From NCBI RefSeq assembly GCF_001375535.1, contig NZ_LN831197.1, positions 685,719-749,718 of the forward strand: a stretch of DNA of 64,000 bases, written 5' to 3'. The stretch comes from Bacillus niameyensis (GTDB lineage: Bacteria > Bacillota > Bacilli > Bacillales > Bacillaceae_C). Below the pieces are notes generated by a model. That model was not told where the DNA came from. It searched no databases and saw only the letters and a list, made by a program, of their open reading frames with translations. The position numbers and the translations under genes were made by a program. Each line of letters begins with the position of its first letter. Position 1 is the stretch's first letter. This document shows, in pieces, positions 53,778 to 62,602 of this stretch.

Positions 53778-54355
53778 CCATTTCCATTCCCTTCAAAATC
53801 AACCTTCGGGGCTTCTCCTGCTTTTGGGTCTGCCTGAAAGTATTCTTTCTCATCAAATCCAAAGATACCTGCAGTAATTCTGCCCGGAAACCGTTTAACC
53901 TTTTTATTATAATTCTGTACTTCTTCGTTGTAATCCTTCCTTGCAATCGCAATCCGATTTTCAGTTCCAGATAATTCATCCATTAATTGCGTGAATTGCT
54001 GATCCGCTTTTAAGTCTGGATAATTCTCGGAAATGACAAGCAGCCTACTTAATGCGCTTGATAACTCAGCATCCGCATCAGCAAGTTCCTCTGGTGAACG
54101 AGCACCGATTAAACGTGATCTTGCATTAGCAATATCTTCCATTATATCTTTTTCATGACTCGCATACCCTTTAACCGTATTTACTAAATTAGGAATTAAA
54201 TCCATTCTCCGTTGTAGCTGGTTTTCAATTTGTGCATATTGTTGATTTACATTTTCTTCAGCGCTAACAAAGCCATTATAACTACCAATCAATGGAAAGA
54301 GAATGATTACGATGATAGCTATGATAATGCTAATTAATACACCTTTCTTTTTCAC
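53774..54355 (-). CDS. lemA: LemA family membrane protein
   Basis: The 193-residue protein has one N-terminal membrane helix and a helical bundle, with the conserved ENVNQQYAQIENQLQRRMDLIPNLVNTVKGYA and NRIAIARKDYNEEVQNYN. LemA proteins are widespread and of uncertain function, typically paired with TPM proteins as here. I chose GTG at 54355, eight bases after AGGAG; GTG at 54364 overlaps that site. Confidence 0.92.
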   Translation of the reverse strand: MKKKGVLISIIIAIIVIILFPLIGSYNGFVSAEENVNQQYAQIENQLQRRMDLIPNLVNTVKGYASHEKDIMEDIANARSRLIGARSPEELADADAELSSALSRLLVISENYPDLKADQQFTQLMDELSGTENRIAIARKDYNEEVQNYNKKVKRFPGRITAGIFGFDEKEYFQADPKAGEAPKVDFEGNGNG

Positions 54356-54520
54356 GTTAATCACTCCTAAATTTTGACAAAATCCGATTTCAAGTCATAC
54401 TGTCATATTAGAATATTTTCTAGACAGGGGCAAAGATTTACTTCCATTTCTCTATCTTTCCTCATTTTTCGAAAATAATGATACACTAAGAGATGAATGA
54501 ACGAAGAAGGAGGTTATACA

Positions 54521-55810
54521 ATGGTAGATCGGAGAAAACCTATTTGGGTAAAAGATGCTATTGATCAGATTATGACATACAAAAAGCGCGGGTTAGTAGA
54601 ACAAATACCAATTGACAACTGTGATGACCGATTTCTAGGAGAACCCCTAAAAGCTGATCACGATGTACCGCCATTCGATCGCTCACCTTATGATGGTTTT
54701 GCTTTAAGAGCAGAAGATACAAAATCAGCTTCAAGAGAGACCCCACTTACCTTCCAAGTTATCGATGAGATTGGTGCTGGATCTGTAAGTAAACATAAAG
54801 TTGGCTCAATGGAAACGATTCGAATCATGACAGGGGCCCAAATACCGGATGGTGCAGATAGTGTAATTATGCTTGAGCTAGTTCAGGAAGAGGATAGTAA
54901 AGATAGTACATATATAACTATAAAGCGCCCATTATCTACTGGAGATAATATATCTTTTCAAGGAGAAGATGCAAAAAAAGGCACACCATTAATTGATAGA
55001 GGTGCTCGCATCAATCCAGGTATTAAGGCTTTACTTGCGACATTCGGCTATAGTCAAGTTAGCTGTTCAAAACCGCCACTAATAGGTGTAATAGCTACAG
55101 GCAGTGAACTATTAAACCCTGAAGACAAACTTGTACCAGGTAAAATTCGCAACAGTAATGGCTATATGATTGAATCGCAAATAAGGAGAGCTGGAGGAGA
55201 ATATAAACGTTACGGTGCCGTTTCGGATCGCCTAGAAGACCTACTTCAGATTGTGCAAAAGGCAATGGATGAATGTGATATAGTGATCACAACAGGCGGA
55301 GTGTCTGTCGGTGATTTTGATTATCTTCCAGAAATCTATAAACGTATTGGAGCCAAACTACTATTTAATAAAATCGCTATGAGACCTGGAAGTGTAACTA
55401 GCTGTGCTGCAAAAGATGACAAACTTTTATTTGGTTTATCAGGAAACCCATCAGCCTGTTACGTAGGCTTTGAGTTATTCGTTCGCCCCTATGTCCGATA
55501 TTGGCTTTATTCAGATAAACCTTTTATAAAACATATAAAAGGGAACTTAAAACAGGATTTTTCAAAACCTAATCCATTTACAAGATTTATTCGCAGTCAA
55601 TTGATTTATGATGATGGAAAGGTATATGCTAAACCAGTTGGCCTTGATAAATCAGGAGTAGTTACTTCACTTGCATGGGCTAATTGCTTAATTGTCCTTC
55701 CGGGGGGAACTAGAGGATATAAGATGGATGATCCCATTGATATTTTATTACTAGAAGATCAGCTAGGAAGTGATGTGCCATGGATGGAATCAAAGTTTTC
55801 CAAGTTGTAG
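54521..55810 (+). CDS. moeA: Molybdopterin molybdotransferase MoeA
   Basis: The 429-residue enzyme inserts molybdate into adenylated molybdopterin. Characteristic segments are DVPPFDRSPYDGFALRAED, RIMTGAQIPDGADSVIMLE, the MPT-binding TGGVSVGDFDYLP and LSGNPSACYVGFELFVRPY. An AAGGAGG site precedes the ATG at 54521. It overlaps mobB by 31 bases. The presence of moeA and mobB implies molybdoenzymes in this organism. Confidence 0.94.
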   Translation: MVDRRKPIWVKDAIDQIMTYKKRGLVEQIPIDNCDDRFLGEPLKADHDVPPFDRSPYDGFALRAEDTKSASRETPLTFQVIDEIGAGSVSKHKVGSMETIRIMTGAQIPDGADSVIMLELVQEEDSKDSTYITIKRPLSTGDNISFQGEDAKKGTPLIDRGARINPGIKALLATFGYSQVSCSKPPLIGVIATGSELLNPEDKLVPGKIRNSNGYMIESQIRRAGGEYKRYGAVSDRLEDLLQIVQKAMDECDIVITTGGVSVGDFDYLPEIYKRIGAKLLFNKIAMRPGSVTSCAAKDDKLLFGLSGNPSACYVGFELFVRPYVRYWLYSDKPFIKHIKGNLKQDFSKPNPFTRFIRSQLIYDDGKVYAKPVGLDKSGVVTSLAWANCLIVLPGGTRGYKMDDPIDILLLEDQLGSDVPWMESKFSKL

Positions 55811-56274
55811 GTTATCAAAATAGTGGTAAAACTACACTAATGGAAAAACTGATTGCATACGGCACGAGTAAAAGTTTTCGCATCGGCACGATCAAACACC
55901 ATGGTCATGGGGGAGCCCCCGATAAAAATCGGGTCGCTAAAGATAGTGACCGCCATAGGGAAGCCGGAGCAAAGTTTGCATGTGTAGAAGGTGGAGGGAT
56001 CCTACATTTAGAAGCACAACAGGGTTCCTGGAGTCTAGATGAAATTATAAGCTTGTACAAGCAGTTCGAGCTGGACCTTGTGCTAGTAGAGGGATATAAA
56101 CAAGCACAATATCCGAAAATCATTATGATCCGTGAACCCGAAGATCTAGAATTAGTCCGTGAATTAACAAATATTCATTCCATAATTTCCTGGTTTCCAA
56201 TCGAACAACCCGATAATTATCAAACATTTTCTATTGATGAGCTAGATCGATTTGTTGAGGAATTTTTTACATAA
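55780..56274 (+). CDS. mobB: Molybdopterin-guanine dinucleotide biosynthesis adapter protein MobB
   Basis: The 164-residue P-loop protein has Walker A GYQNSGKTTL, IGTIKHHGHGG, the RHREAGA loop and VLVEGYKQAQYPKI. It binds GTP and assists MobA in attaching GMP to molybdopterin. The gene begins inside moeA, so translation is coupled. Several start codons (ATG at 55780 or 55784) are near one another; the first is used. Confidence 0.92.
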   Translation: MDGIKVFQVVGYQNSGKTTLMEKLIAYGTSKSFRIGTIKHHGHGGAPDKNRVAKDSDRHREAGAKFACVEGGGILHLEAQQGSWSLDEIISLYKQFELDLVLVEGYKQAQYPKIIMIREPEDLELVRELTNIHSIISWFPIEQPDNYQTFSIDELDRFVEEFFT

Positions 56275-56300
56275 AAAAGCTCAAGCGATGTCCTAACATA

Positions 56301-56343
56301 TTCGAGATAAGCCAGGAATTTTGCTTCTTGGGCTTATCTCGAA
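56301..56343. terminator. Bidirectional terminator between mobB and eetB
   Basis: The 13-bp stem TTCGAGATAAGCC/GGCTTATCTCGAA spans the end of the convergent genes and overlaps the eetB stop. Confidence 0.75.
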
Positions 56344-56876
56344 TACATTTCCTGAATGTCTTTGTAATAATGCAATTTTTCCACATGATTTAATAGATAA
56401 TTAGCAAAAATTCCAATCGCAATTCCGGATAATAGACCAATAAAAGATAAGACAGGTAGGTAAAGCATAACTGTAAAAGTCTGGGCAATCCAACTAGCTA
56501 CTAATAATTGACCAACGTTATGAAGGATAGCACCCGTAACACTAACTCCAATTAAACTAATCCTTTTAGGTCCGAGTTTTTTCACACTCCACATGCCTAT
56601 AAAACTAATAATAGCACCAGAGGCACTATACATAAAAGTCGATATTGTACCACCTAATAATGTTGCTAAAACTAGTCGGATAGTAATAACTTTAACGGTA
56701 TCTTTTGTTGAAAGAGTATATAACGCCATGCAAGTAATAATATTGGCTAAGCCTAATTTTGCACCTGGTGCGATAGCAAAGGGAAAGGGGATTGCTCTTT
56801 CCAGTAAACTAATAATAACAGCCTGAGCAGCTAATAAAGCGATATAAACAAGACGTTGGTTTTTTGTCATTTTCAT
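56334..56876 (-). CDS. eetB: EetB-like membrane protein (Gx transporter / Hpre_diP_synt_I family)
   Basis: The 180-residue protein has about five membrane helices and the conserved LERAIPFPFAIAPGAKLGLANI, characteristic of the family once labelled heptaprenyl diphosphate synthase component I. In Listeria the homologue EetB is needed for flavin-based extracellular electron transfer. It is predicted to take part in moving electrons or flavin across the membrane with EetA. It lies 18 bases after eetA in the same transcript. Family membership is firm; function is inferred from the locus. Confidence 0.88.
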   Translation of the reverse strand: MKMTKNQRLVYIALLAAQAVIISLLERAIPFPFAIAPGAKLGLANIITCMALYTLSTKDTVKVITIRLVLATLLGGTISTFMYSASGAIISFIGMWSVKKLGPKRISLIGVSVTGAILHNVGQLLVASWIAQTFTVMLYLPVLSFIGLLSGIAIGIFANYLLNHVEKLHYYKDIQEMYSR

Positions 56877-56894
56877 CCCTACTTCCGGTTTATA

Positions 56895-57314
56895 TCATGA
56901 GCTAATAATGATATCATCCGTTGACGACTCATCGATTGTCTTTATTTCGATCACTAACTTATGTGGTAAACAAACAATAGTCTGCCCTGGTTTCGATATA
57001 GCACGTGTTCTAACACAAACTTGATCTTGGCAATTTGCACTCTTAATGTGAATCTGTTCATCAACTACTTCAAGAGTGTTTATATCTGGGTCGTGCTCAG
57101 ATATATCAAAAACTTGAGTTCCTATATTTCCAGTTAAAACAATTTCTTTAACGACTTTATTATCTACTGTAATTACAGCAACTTTGACAGAATTAGGGCT
57201 AGCTTTCAAAGATTGTTGGTAGCTAAAAAAAGCTAAAGGAAAAAAGGAGAGGAGAATAAGAATAACGATCACAAATATATCCCACCGCTTAATTAATCTA
57301 AAAAATTCTTTCAT
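56895..57314 (-). CDS. eetA: EetA-like protein (NusG domain II)
   Basis: The 139-residue protein has one membrane helix (WDIFVIVILILLSFFPLAFF) followed by an extracytoplasmic NusG-II-type domain. The cysteines in CQDQVCVRTRAI and TIVCLPHKLVI are conserved. It corresponds to EetA of the Listeria system, encoded with EetB. The ATG at 57314 follows GGGAGG; a longer frame would include this site. Its role in the electron path is inferred. Confidence 0.87.
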   Translation of the reverse strand: MKEFFRLIKRWDIFVIVILILLSFFPLAFFSYQQSLKASPNSVKVAVITVDNKVVKEIVLTGNIGTQVFDISEHDPDINTLEVVDEQIHIKSANCQDQVCVRTRAISKPGQTIVCLPHKLVIEIKTIDESSTDDIIISS

Positions 57315-57413
57315 TTTAGTTCCTCCCATTTTGTTCCTTTATAAAAGAAAGCGAAGGGAAGAGACTTCCTATCGCTTTCTTTCATTAAAATAAAGTGATA
57401 CTTTGATTCCAGT

Positions 57414-59279
57414 CTATTTATCTTTGTAAACGGACTGTTCCTTACCATACCACCAATGACCTAATTTGTTTTGGATATAAGGCACAACCCAGTAATCTAA
57501 ACCAAGAGTACGACCAGATCCATTCATTAGTGCGATTGAAGCTGGTAGAGCCCAAAACTTATCCCAGCCTAGCATTGCACTAAATGTAAACATTAAAAGG
57601 AAACCTGCACTTGCAAAGTTAGCTAACCAAGTGAATAATCCAAAAATAATTGCAAGACCAATCGCAAGTTCAATGAAAACCATCATCTTTTGCATGAATA
57701 TCGCCATATCTGGAGTTGGCAACATAATCTTCATGATCCATTCGAACCATCCAGGCATATGACTTAAAATCGGTGTTGCCCAATCACCACTCGCTGCTTC
57801 ACTTGCACCACTTGTAGCAGTTTGTAGCCATTCGAACGGCATGTTAACAGATGTACCTTTTAACCATGAATCATCACCAATGCCTTTAAATAATTTAGAC
57901 AAAGAAGAGAAACTAGAGGTTGCTTCTGCCCATGTTTCTTCTCCCCAAAGCTTTGCACATGCTTCCTCAATCCAAAACCAACCAACGATTAAGCGTAGAG
58001 GAAAGCTCCAAAGAACATTACCATACCTTGTTGACGTATTCCTAAATATATTCCTTTTATCTTTAGTATGGAAAAATTCATGATTAATATATTGGAACAT
58101 ATAATAGCCGCTTCTAATACCGAAGAAATAATACAAATTGACCATATGCTTCATAAAGTTAGCAAACCAACCACTTAACCTAATTCCACTTAAGTTCGCG
58201 ACACCATATCTGGCACCAATTGAAACCATATTCCCATGGTATTTACCTTTATAAGGTTCTTTTTCCCCGCCATTTATTTCAGAAATTATACTTTTAGCCG
58301 CTGTCATTGCTGTCTGCTCAGCAGCTTCAACAATTTGAGGAGTTGGTTTTCCTTCATTTTCTTCGAAGTAGGCTAAATCGCCAACAACATAAACATCTTT
58401 TAACCCTTCAGCTTCCATATACTTATTAACCTTTAAACGCCCTGCATGGCCAGTAGACATGCCATAATCTTTCGTTTCGGAATTGGCTTGTACTCCAGCT
58501 GTCCAGATAAGTGTATGAGTTAAAATTTCTTCTCCTGATTTAAGTTTGATAGATTCAGCTTTCACCTCAGTAATGGGGGAACTTTTAAGAATCTTTACAC
58601 CCTTTTTCGTTAAATAGTTCTCAGCTTTATCTGCACTTTTACGATCAATCGTATTTAATATGGTAGGGGCAGCTTCAATGACGTACAAAGTTATTTCATC
58701 TTCATCTAATTTATTCACCTTAGCTAGTCGCTGTTTCCATTCCACTAACTCGCCAACCATTTCAATTCCTGTAAAACCCGATCCGCAAACGGTGAATGTG
58801 AGCATCGCTCTACGAGTAGATTCATCTCGGATCGTTGCAGCCTTTTGAACGGTTTTTTCAATATGTTCTCGTAATTTAACAGCATCTTCCCAGGACCATA
58901 GTGTAAATGCATGGTCTTTCACACCAGGTGTACCAAAATCATTCGGTTCGGCACCCATTCCAAGAATAAGATAATCATACGGATAAGAACCGTGTTTCGT
59001 TGTTACGAGTTTAGCTTCATGATCTACGTAAGTCACATCATCCGTAACTAGATTAATCTTTGTTCGGTTAAACAAACGTCGTAAATCATATTGGATGGCA
59101 TCTGGCTCAACACGATGGGCAGCAACCTCATGTAATTCTGTCATCATTGTATGGTAAGAGTGCCGATCAATAAGAGTGATGCTTACAGAATCGACTTTTT
59201 TATATTGTTTTGCCAATTTCTTTGCCGCATGAACACCAGCATAACCAGCACCAATAATGACAATATTCTTTTTATCCAT
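57414..59279 (-). CDS. ndh2: Type II NADH dehydrogenase with C-terminal membrane extension (Ndh2)
   Basis: The 621-residue protein has an N-terminal FAD-binding Rossmann fold (GAGYAG at residues 10-15), an NADH-binding fold (VCGSGFTGIEMVGEL) and FAD contact VYVVGDLAYF, as in ordinary Ndh. From about residue 390 it carries an extra 230-residue part with several membrane helices, resembling a DoxX-type domain. Such a membrane extension is a feature of the Ndh2 used in extracellular electron transfer, which reduces demethylmenaquinone. The start at ATG 59279 follows AAAGGAG. It diverges from pplA across the operators. Confidence 0.92.
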   Translation of the reverse strand: MDKKNIVIIGAGYAGVHAAKKLAKQYKKVDSVSITLIDRHSYHTMMTELHEVAAHRVEPDAIQYDLRRLFNRTKINLVTDDVTYVDHEAKLVTTKHGSYPYDYLILGMGAEPNDFGTPGVKDHAFTLWSWEDAVKLREHIEKTVQKAATIRDESTRRAMLTFTVCGSGFTGIEMVGELVEWKQRLAKVNKLDEDEITLYVIEAAPTILNTIDRKSADKAENYLTKKGVKILKSSPITEVKAESIKLKSGEEILTHTLIWTAGVQANSETKDYGMSTGHAGRLKVNKYMEAEGLKDVYVVGDLAYFEENEGKPTPQIVEAAEQTAMTAAKSIISEINGGEKEPYKGKYHGNMVSIGARYGVANLSGIRLSGWFANFMKHMVNLYYFFGIRSGYYMFQYINHEFFHTKDKRNIFRNTSTRYGNVLWSFPLRLIVGWFWIEEACAKLWGEETWAEATSSFSSLSKLFKGIGDDSWLKGTSVNMPFEWLQTATSGASEAASGDWATPILSHMPGWFEWIMKIMLPTPDMAIFMQKMMVFIELAIGLAIIFGLFTWLANFASAGFLLMFTFSAMLGWDKFWALPASIALMNGSGRTLGLDYWVVPYIQNKLGHWWYGKEQSVYKDK

Positions 59280-59384
59280 GTTATTCACTCCTTTAGCTCA
59301 CATTGTGAAATGGTGAGCATTTTTAATTAGTAAGTATGTGAAGCTTTTAACTTTCGGTTCCATTGTATAGCTATTTTGTTTTTT

Positions 59385-59429
59385 TGTCTACATATTTTTG
59401 TGAAATAAATCACAATATTTTTGTAGACA
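59385..59429. promoter_or_regulatory. Nested palindromic operator, Rex/Fnr-like box 1
   Basis: TTGTGAAATAAATCACAA at 59398-59415 matches the Rex consensus TTGTGAANNNNTTCACAA with one mismatch and also fits the Fnr/Crp pattern TGTGA-N6-TCACA perfectly. Around it, TGTCTACA at 59385 and TGTAGACA at 59422 form a coaxial outer palindrome. It overlaps the -35 box of pplA. Which protein binds cannot be decided from sequence. Confidence 0.7.
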
Positions 59430-59452
59430 GTTTTTATAGACGATGCTACAAT
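59424..59452 (+). promoter_or_regulatory. Predicted sigma-A promoter of pplA-apbE-dmkA-ecf
   Basis: TAGACA and TACAAT are 17 bases apart, with TG one base before the -10 box (extended -10). Transcription would begin near 59459. Confidence 0.65.
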
Positions 59453-59466
59453 GTGAATGTATACAA

Positions 59467-59480
59467 GTGAATTAATTCAC
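59467..59480. promoter_or_regulatory. Second Rex-like operator downstream of the pplA promoter
   Basis: GTGAATTAATTCAC is a perfect palindrome matching the Rex core GTGAANNNNTTCAC. It lies just beyond the predicted start site, where a bound repressor would block transcription. Confidence 0.65.
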
Positions 59481-59505
59481 AAACTTTAAGAAGAGGGTGG
59501 AAAAA

Positions 59506-60423
59506 TTGAAAATCAACAGAACCACAAAAATCTTGACCGTAGTAGCTTCACTTTCCCTATTACTTGGTGCGTGTGGAAACAGTGATAACAACGACGGCAA
59601 CAACAATGATAACGGCGGAAAAGGAGCAACTGAAAATACACAACAAACAGAAGTGAAAATTACTGCCGGTGCCGAGATGCAGGATGGGACTTATACATTA
59701 AACGAAAAAGATTTTGATGATAATGGTTGGAAAACTACATTCGAAATGATCGTCAAAGACGGCAAAATAACTGAATCAAACTATAATTACGTGAATGAAG
59801 ATGGAAATTTAAAGTCTGAGGATGAAGGATATCAAAAAGCAATGTCCGATAAAGTGGGGACTGGTCCAAAAGATTTTATTCCACAATTAAATGATGGCTT
59901 AGTTGCCTCACAAAATGCAGATCAAGTTGAAGTAGTTAGTGGCGCTAGTCATTCTTCTGAAGCATTTAAAAACTATGCACAGCAATTAATCCAGGCTGCT
60001 CAGAAAGGGGACACTACTACAATCGAAATCGATAATATGGCTCCTTTAAAAGACGGTGTTTATTCTCTAGAAGAAAAAAATATTGGGTCAACTGGTTGGA
60101 AAACATTTATCAATATGACTGTTGCAGGTGGTAAGATTACAACAGTTGACTACAACTATTTAAATGCCGATGGTGATCTAAAAACAGAAGATGAAGGCTA
60201 TCAAGAAACAATGAAAGAAAAATCTGGAGTAGGCCCTCAAGACTTTGTTCCTGCTTTAAGTGCGGCACTAATTGAAAAACAAAATCCAGCTGATGTTGAA
60301 GTTGTAAGTGGTGCAACTCATTCTAGTCATACATTCAAACTATATACAGCTCAACTAGTTAATGCAGCACAAAAAGGGGATACAAGTAAGATTATCATTG
60401 ATAATTTTGTTTATGAAGACTAA
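59506..60423 (+). CDS. pplA: Flavinylated lipoprotein with two FMN-binding domains (PplA)
   Basis: The 305-residue exported lipoprotein (lipobox LGAC, Cys23) has a flexible Asn/Asp/Gly linker and two tandem FMN-binding domains at about 55-178 and 180-303. The copies share GWKT, NYxNxDGxLKxEDEGYQ, GPxDFxP and VEVVSGA. Flavinylation sites are SGASHS (145-150) and SGATHS (268-273), so Ser150 and Ser273 are the likely covalent FMN acceptors. This matches PplA of Listeria, the surface protein that hands electrons to extracellular acceptors. The start is TTG at 59506 behind GAGGGTGG. Confidence 0.93.
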   Translation: MKINRTTKILTVVASLSLLLGACGNSDNNDGNNNDNGGKGATENTQQTEVKITAGAEMQDGTYTLNEKDFDDNGWKTTFEMIVKDGKITESNYNYVNEDGNLKSEDEGYQKAMSDKVGTGPKDFIPQLNDGLVASQNADQVEVVSGASHSSEAFKNYAQQLIQAAQKGDTTTIEIDNMAPLKDGVYSLEEKNIGSTGWKTFINMTVAGGKITTVDYNYLNADGDLKTEDEGYQETMKEKSGVGPQDFVPALSAALIEKQNPADVEVVSGATHSSHTFKLYTAQLVNAAQKGDTSKIIIDNFVYED

Positions 60424-60443
60424 ATAACTGAGTTTTTGTGCTT

Positions 60444-60538
60444 GGGGCCGTTCCATTTATCCTTCACTTTTAATATATCGATACTCTCATAATGACATGA
60501 TATCGGTAGGGCTTAGTGAACTTGGATGGAATTGCCCC
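60444..60538 (+). promoter_or_regulatory. Long imperfect hairpin between pplA and apbE
   Basis: GGGGCCGTTCCAT and ATGGAATTGCCCC pair with two mismatches around a roughly 70-base interior that holds further palindromes (TATCGATA, GATATC). No T run follows. It may protect or partly attenuate the mRNA so that pplA is made in excess over apbE. Confidence 0.4.
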
Positions 60539-60564
60539 ATTTCTTATAAGAAAGGTTGAATAGT

Positions 60565-61620
60565 ATGAAAAAAGTTAGTACACCTTTTCTTTTATTATGC
60601 ATTTTAGTTTTACTTACAGGCTGTTGGAAGTCTGGAGAACCTAAAGCGTCTTCTAATCTAGCAACGAGTCCTTACAAAAGAACAGAATTTCTGATGGGAA
60701 CCGTAGTAACCGTAAAGATATATGATAAAGACAAAGAAAGTGTTTTAACTCCAGTATTCGAACGGATCCAAATACTAGCAAATCAAATAACTGTAAATGA
60801 AAAGGATTCAGTTATTGCTGATGTGAATGCGAATGCTGGCGTACGTCCTGTTGCAGTATCAGAAGATATATTCGAACTAATCAAGGCAGGTCAATCCTAT
60901 AGTGGCTTAACGAAAGGTGCATTTGATATTTCTGTTGGACCATTAACTTCCCTGTGGCACATTGGGTTTCCTGATGCAAGGAAACCGGAACAAGCGGAAA
61001 TTGATGCTGCCTTAGAAAAAATAGACTATAAGCAAGTGGAGTTAAACGATAAAAATCATACTATTTTTCTTAAACAAAAAGGAATGCAATTAGACTTAGG
61101 GGCTATTGCTAAAGGATTTATTACTGATGAAGTAGTGAAAGTTTTGAAAGCACATAACGTACAATCGGCCATTGTTGACTTAGGTGGGAATATTTTCGTT
61201 CTTGGGAAAAATCCAACAAATGAAAACTGGACTGTAGGCATTCAAAATCCATTTTTACCGCGAGGAGAAATAATTGGAAAATTACCAGAATCGAATCATT
61301 CAATTGTTACTTCTGGAATTTATGAACGTTATTTAGAAGTGGGGCAAATCAAATATCACCATCTTTTAAACCCTAAGGATGGCTATCCATTTAATAATGA
61401 CATTGCCGGTGTGTCAGTTATTTCAAAGAAATCTATTGATGGAGATGCTTTATCTACATCAATATTTTCCAAGGGAATTAAGGAAGGATTAGATTTTGTC
61501 GAGGAGTTAGATAATGTTGAAGCAATTTTTATTAGTACGGATAAAAAAGTATTCATCACATCTGGCCTAAAAAACAGCTTCGAATTAACTAGTACCGATT
61601 TTGAATCAGCTAACTTTTAA
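60565..61620 (+). CDS. fmnB: FAD:protein FMN transferase ApbE/FmnB (lipoprotein)
   Basis: The 351-residue exported lipoprotein has a lipobox LTGC and the ApbE fold. It shows FLMGTVVTVKIYD, LDLGAIAKGF, IVDLGGNIFVLG and a C-terminal metal-binding GDALSTSIFSKG. It transfers FMN from FAD onto Ser or Thr residues of partner domains, here almost certainly PplA encoded next to it. The ATG at 60565 follows AAAGG; a TTG nine bases upstream is less likely. Length is typical. Confidence 0.93.
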   Translation: MKKVSTPFLLLCILVLLTGCWKSGEPKASSNLATSPYKRTEFLMGTVVTVKIYDKDKESVLTPVFERIQILANQITVNEKDSVIADVNANAGVRPVAVSEDIFELIKAGQSYSGLTKGAFDISVGPLTSLWHIGFPDARKPEQAEIDAALEKIDYKQVELNDKNHTIFLKQKGMQLDLGAIAKGFITDEVVKVLKAHNVQSAIVDLGGNIFVLGKNPTNENWTVGIQNPFLPRGEIIGKLPESNHSIVTSGIYERYLEVGQIKYHHLLNPKDGYPFNNDIAGVSVISKKSIDGDALSTSIFSKGIKEGLDFVEELDNVEAIFISTDKKVFITSGLKNSFELTSTDFESANF

Positions 61621-61646
61621 CGTCCGCCAAGAAGGAGGAGTGGGTT

Positions 61647-62588
61647 ATGTCACTTCGTACATTTTTTAAACTAGTAGAAATTCAAACAAAAATCGCCAGT
61701 GTTTTTCCCTTTATGGTTGGTATTTTATTTGTAATATATAAATTTGGGACTTTTAAACCTATCAATACAGTCATCTTTTTTTGCTCCATGTTAATTTTTG
61801 ATTTAACTACAACAGCCATCAATAATTATATGGATTATCGAAAAGCCACCACTGAAACATACAGAAAAAAGAAAAATATTATTGGGCAAAAGGAAATACC
61901 AGAGAAATTAGTCATCTCACTGATTTTCGCTCTATTAATCATCGCTTCATCTTTGGGAATTATACTCGTTATTAAGACAAATATAATCGTTTTATTTATC
62001 GGCATTCTTTGTTTTGCCATTGGTATCTTTTATACTTTCGGCCCTTTGCCTATTTCAAGGCTCCCTTTAGGTGAAGTGTTTTCCGGAGTTACGATGGGAT
62101 TTGGAATTATCTTTTTAACTGTTTATGTAAATGCATTTGACAAGGGCATCATAGATATTTTTTGGACCGGACAACTAATTGAGCTACACGCAAATTATTA
62201 TGTATTACTTGAAATATTATGGGTGTCCTTACCATGTGTGTTTACAATTGCTAACGTTATGCTAGCCAATAATATCTGTGATCTAGAAGAAGATATTTCC
62301 AATCATCGCTATACATTGCCCTATTATATAGGAAGAAAAAAGGCTATTAAACTATTTGATATTCTCTATGCAGCAACATTTCTCGCGATCATCACAGCGG
62401 TGATATACAATGTTTTGCCTATCATTATATTACTCTCACTATTTGTCATGATTCCAGTTTACAAACATTGTCGTCAATTTAATGGAAAGCAAGTCAAATC
62501 TGAAACATTTGTATTATCCGTTAAAAATTTAATCCTAGTAAACGGCTCGATTGTCACTATGTTTGTCATTTCTCTTCTAATTTTATAG
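61647..62588 (+). CDS. dmkA: UbiA-family prenyltransferase (DmkA, demethylmenaquinone synthesis)
   Basis: The 313-residue membrane enzyme has eight to nine helices and both Asp-rich motifs of UbiA proteins: NNYMDYRK at residues 59-66 and NNICDLEEDISNHRYTL near 208-224. It resembles MenA, which joins DHNA to a polyprenyl chain. In Listeria a second such enzyme, DmkA, supplies the quinone dedicated to extracellular electron transfer. It lies between fmnB and the ECF genes in one operon. GGAGGAG precedes the ATG. A dmkB partner gene is not in the window. Confidence 0.9.
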   Translation: MSLRTFFKLVEIQTKIASVFPFMVGILFVIYKFGTFKPINTVIFFCSMLIFDLTTTAINNYMDYRKATTETYRKKKNIIGQKEIPEKLVISLIFALLIIASSLGIILVIKTNIIVLFIGILCFAIGIFYTFGPLPISRLPLGEVFSGVTMGFGIIFLTVYVNAFDKGIIDIFWTGQLIELHANYYVLLEILWVSLPCVFTIANVMLANNICDLEEDISNHRYTLPYYIGRKKAIKLFDILYAATFLAIITAVIYNVLPIIILLSLFVMIPVYKHCRQFNGKQVKSETFVLSVKNLILVNGSIVTMFVISLLIL

Positions 62589-62602
62589 AAAGGTAAAGTG
62601 CC

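Noticed and set aside
56334-56876. Heptaprenyl diphosphate synthase subunit, the old family label of this gene
   Set aside because: It is a multi-helix membrane protein next to eetA and ndh2, without prenyl synthase motifs, so EetB is the better reading.
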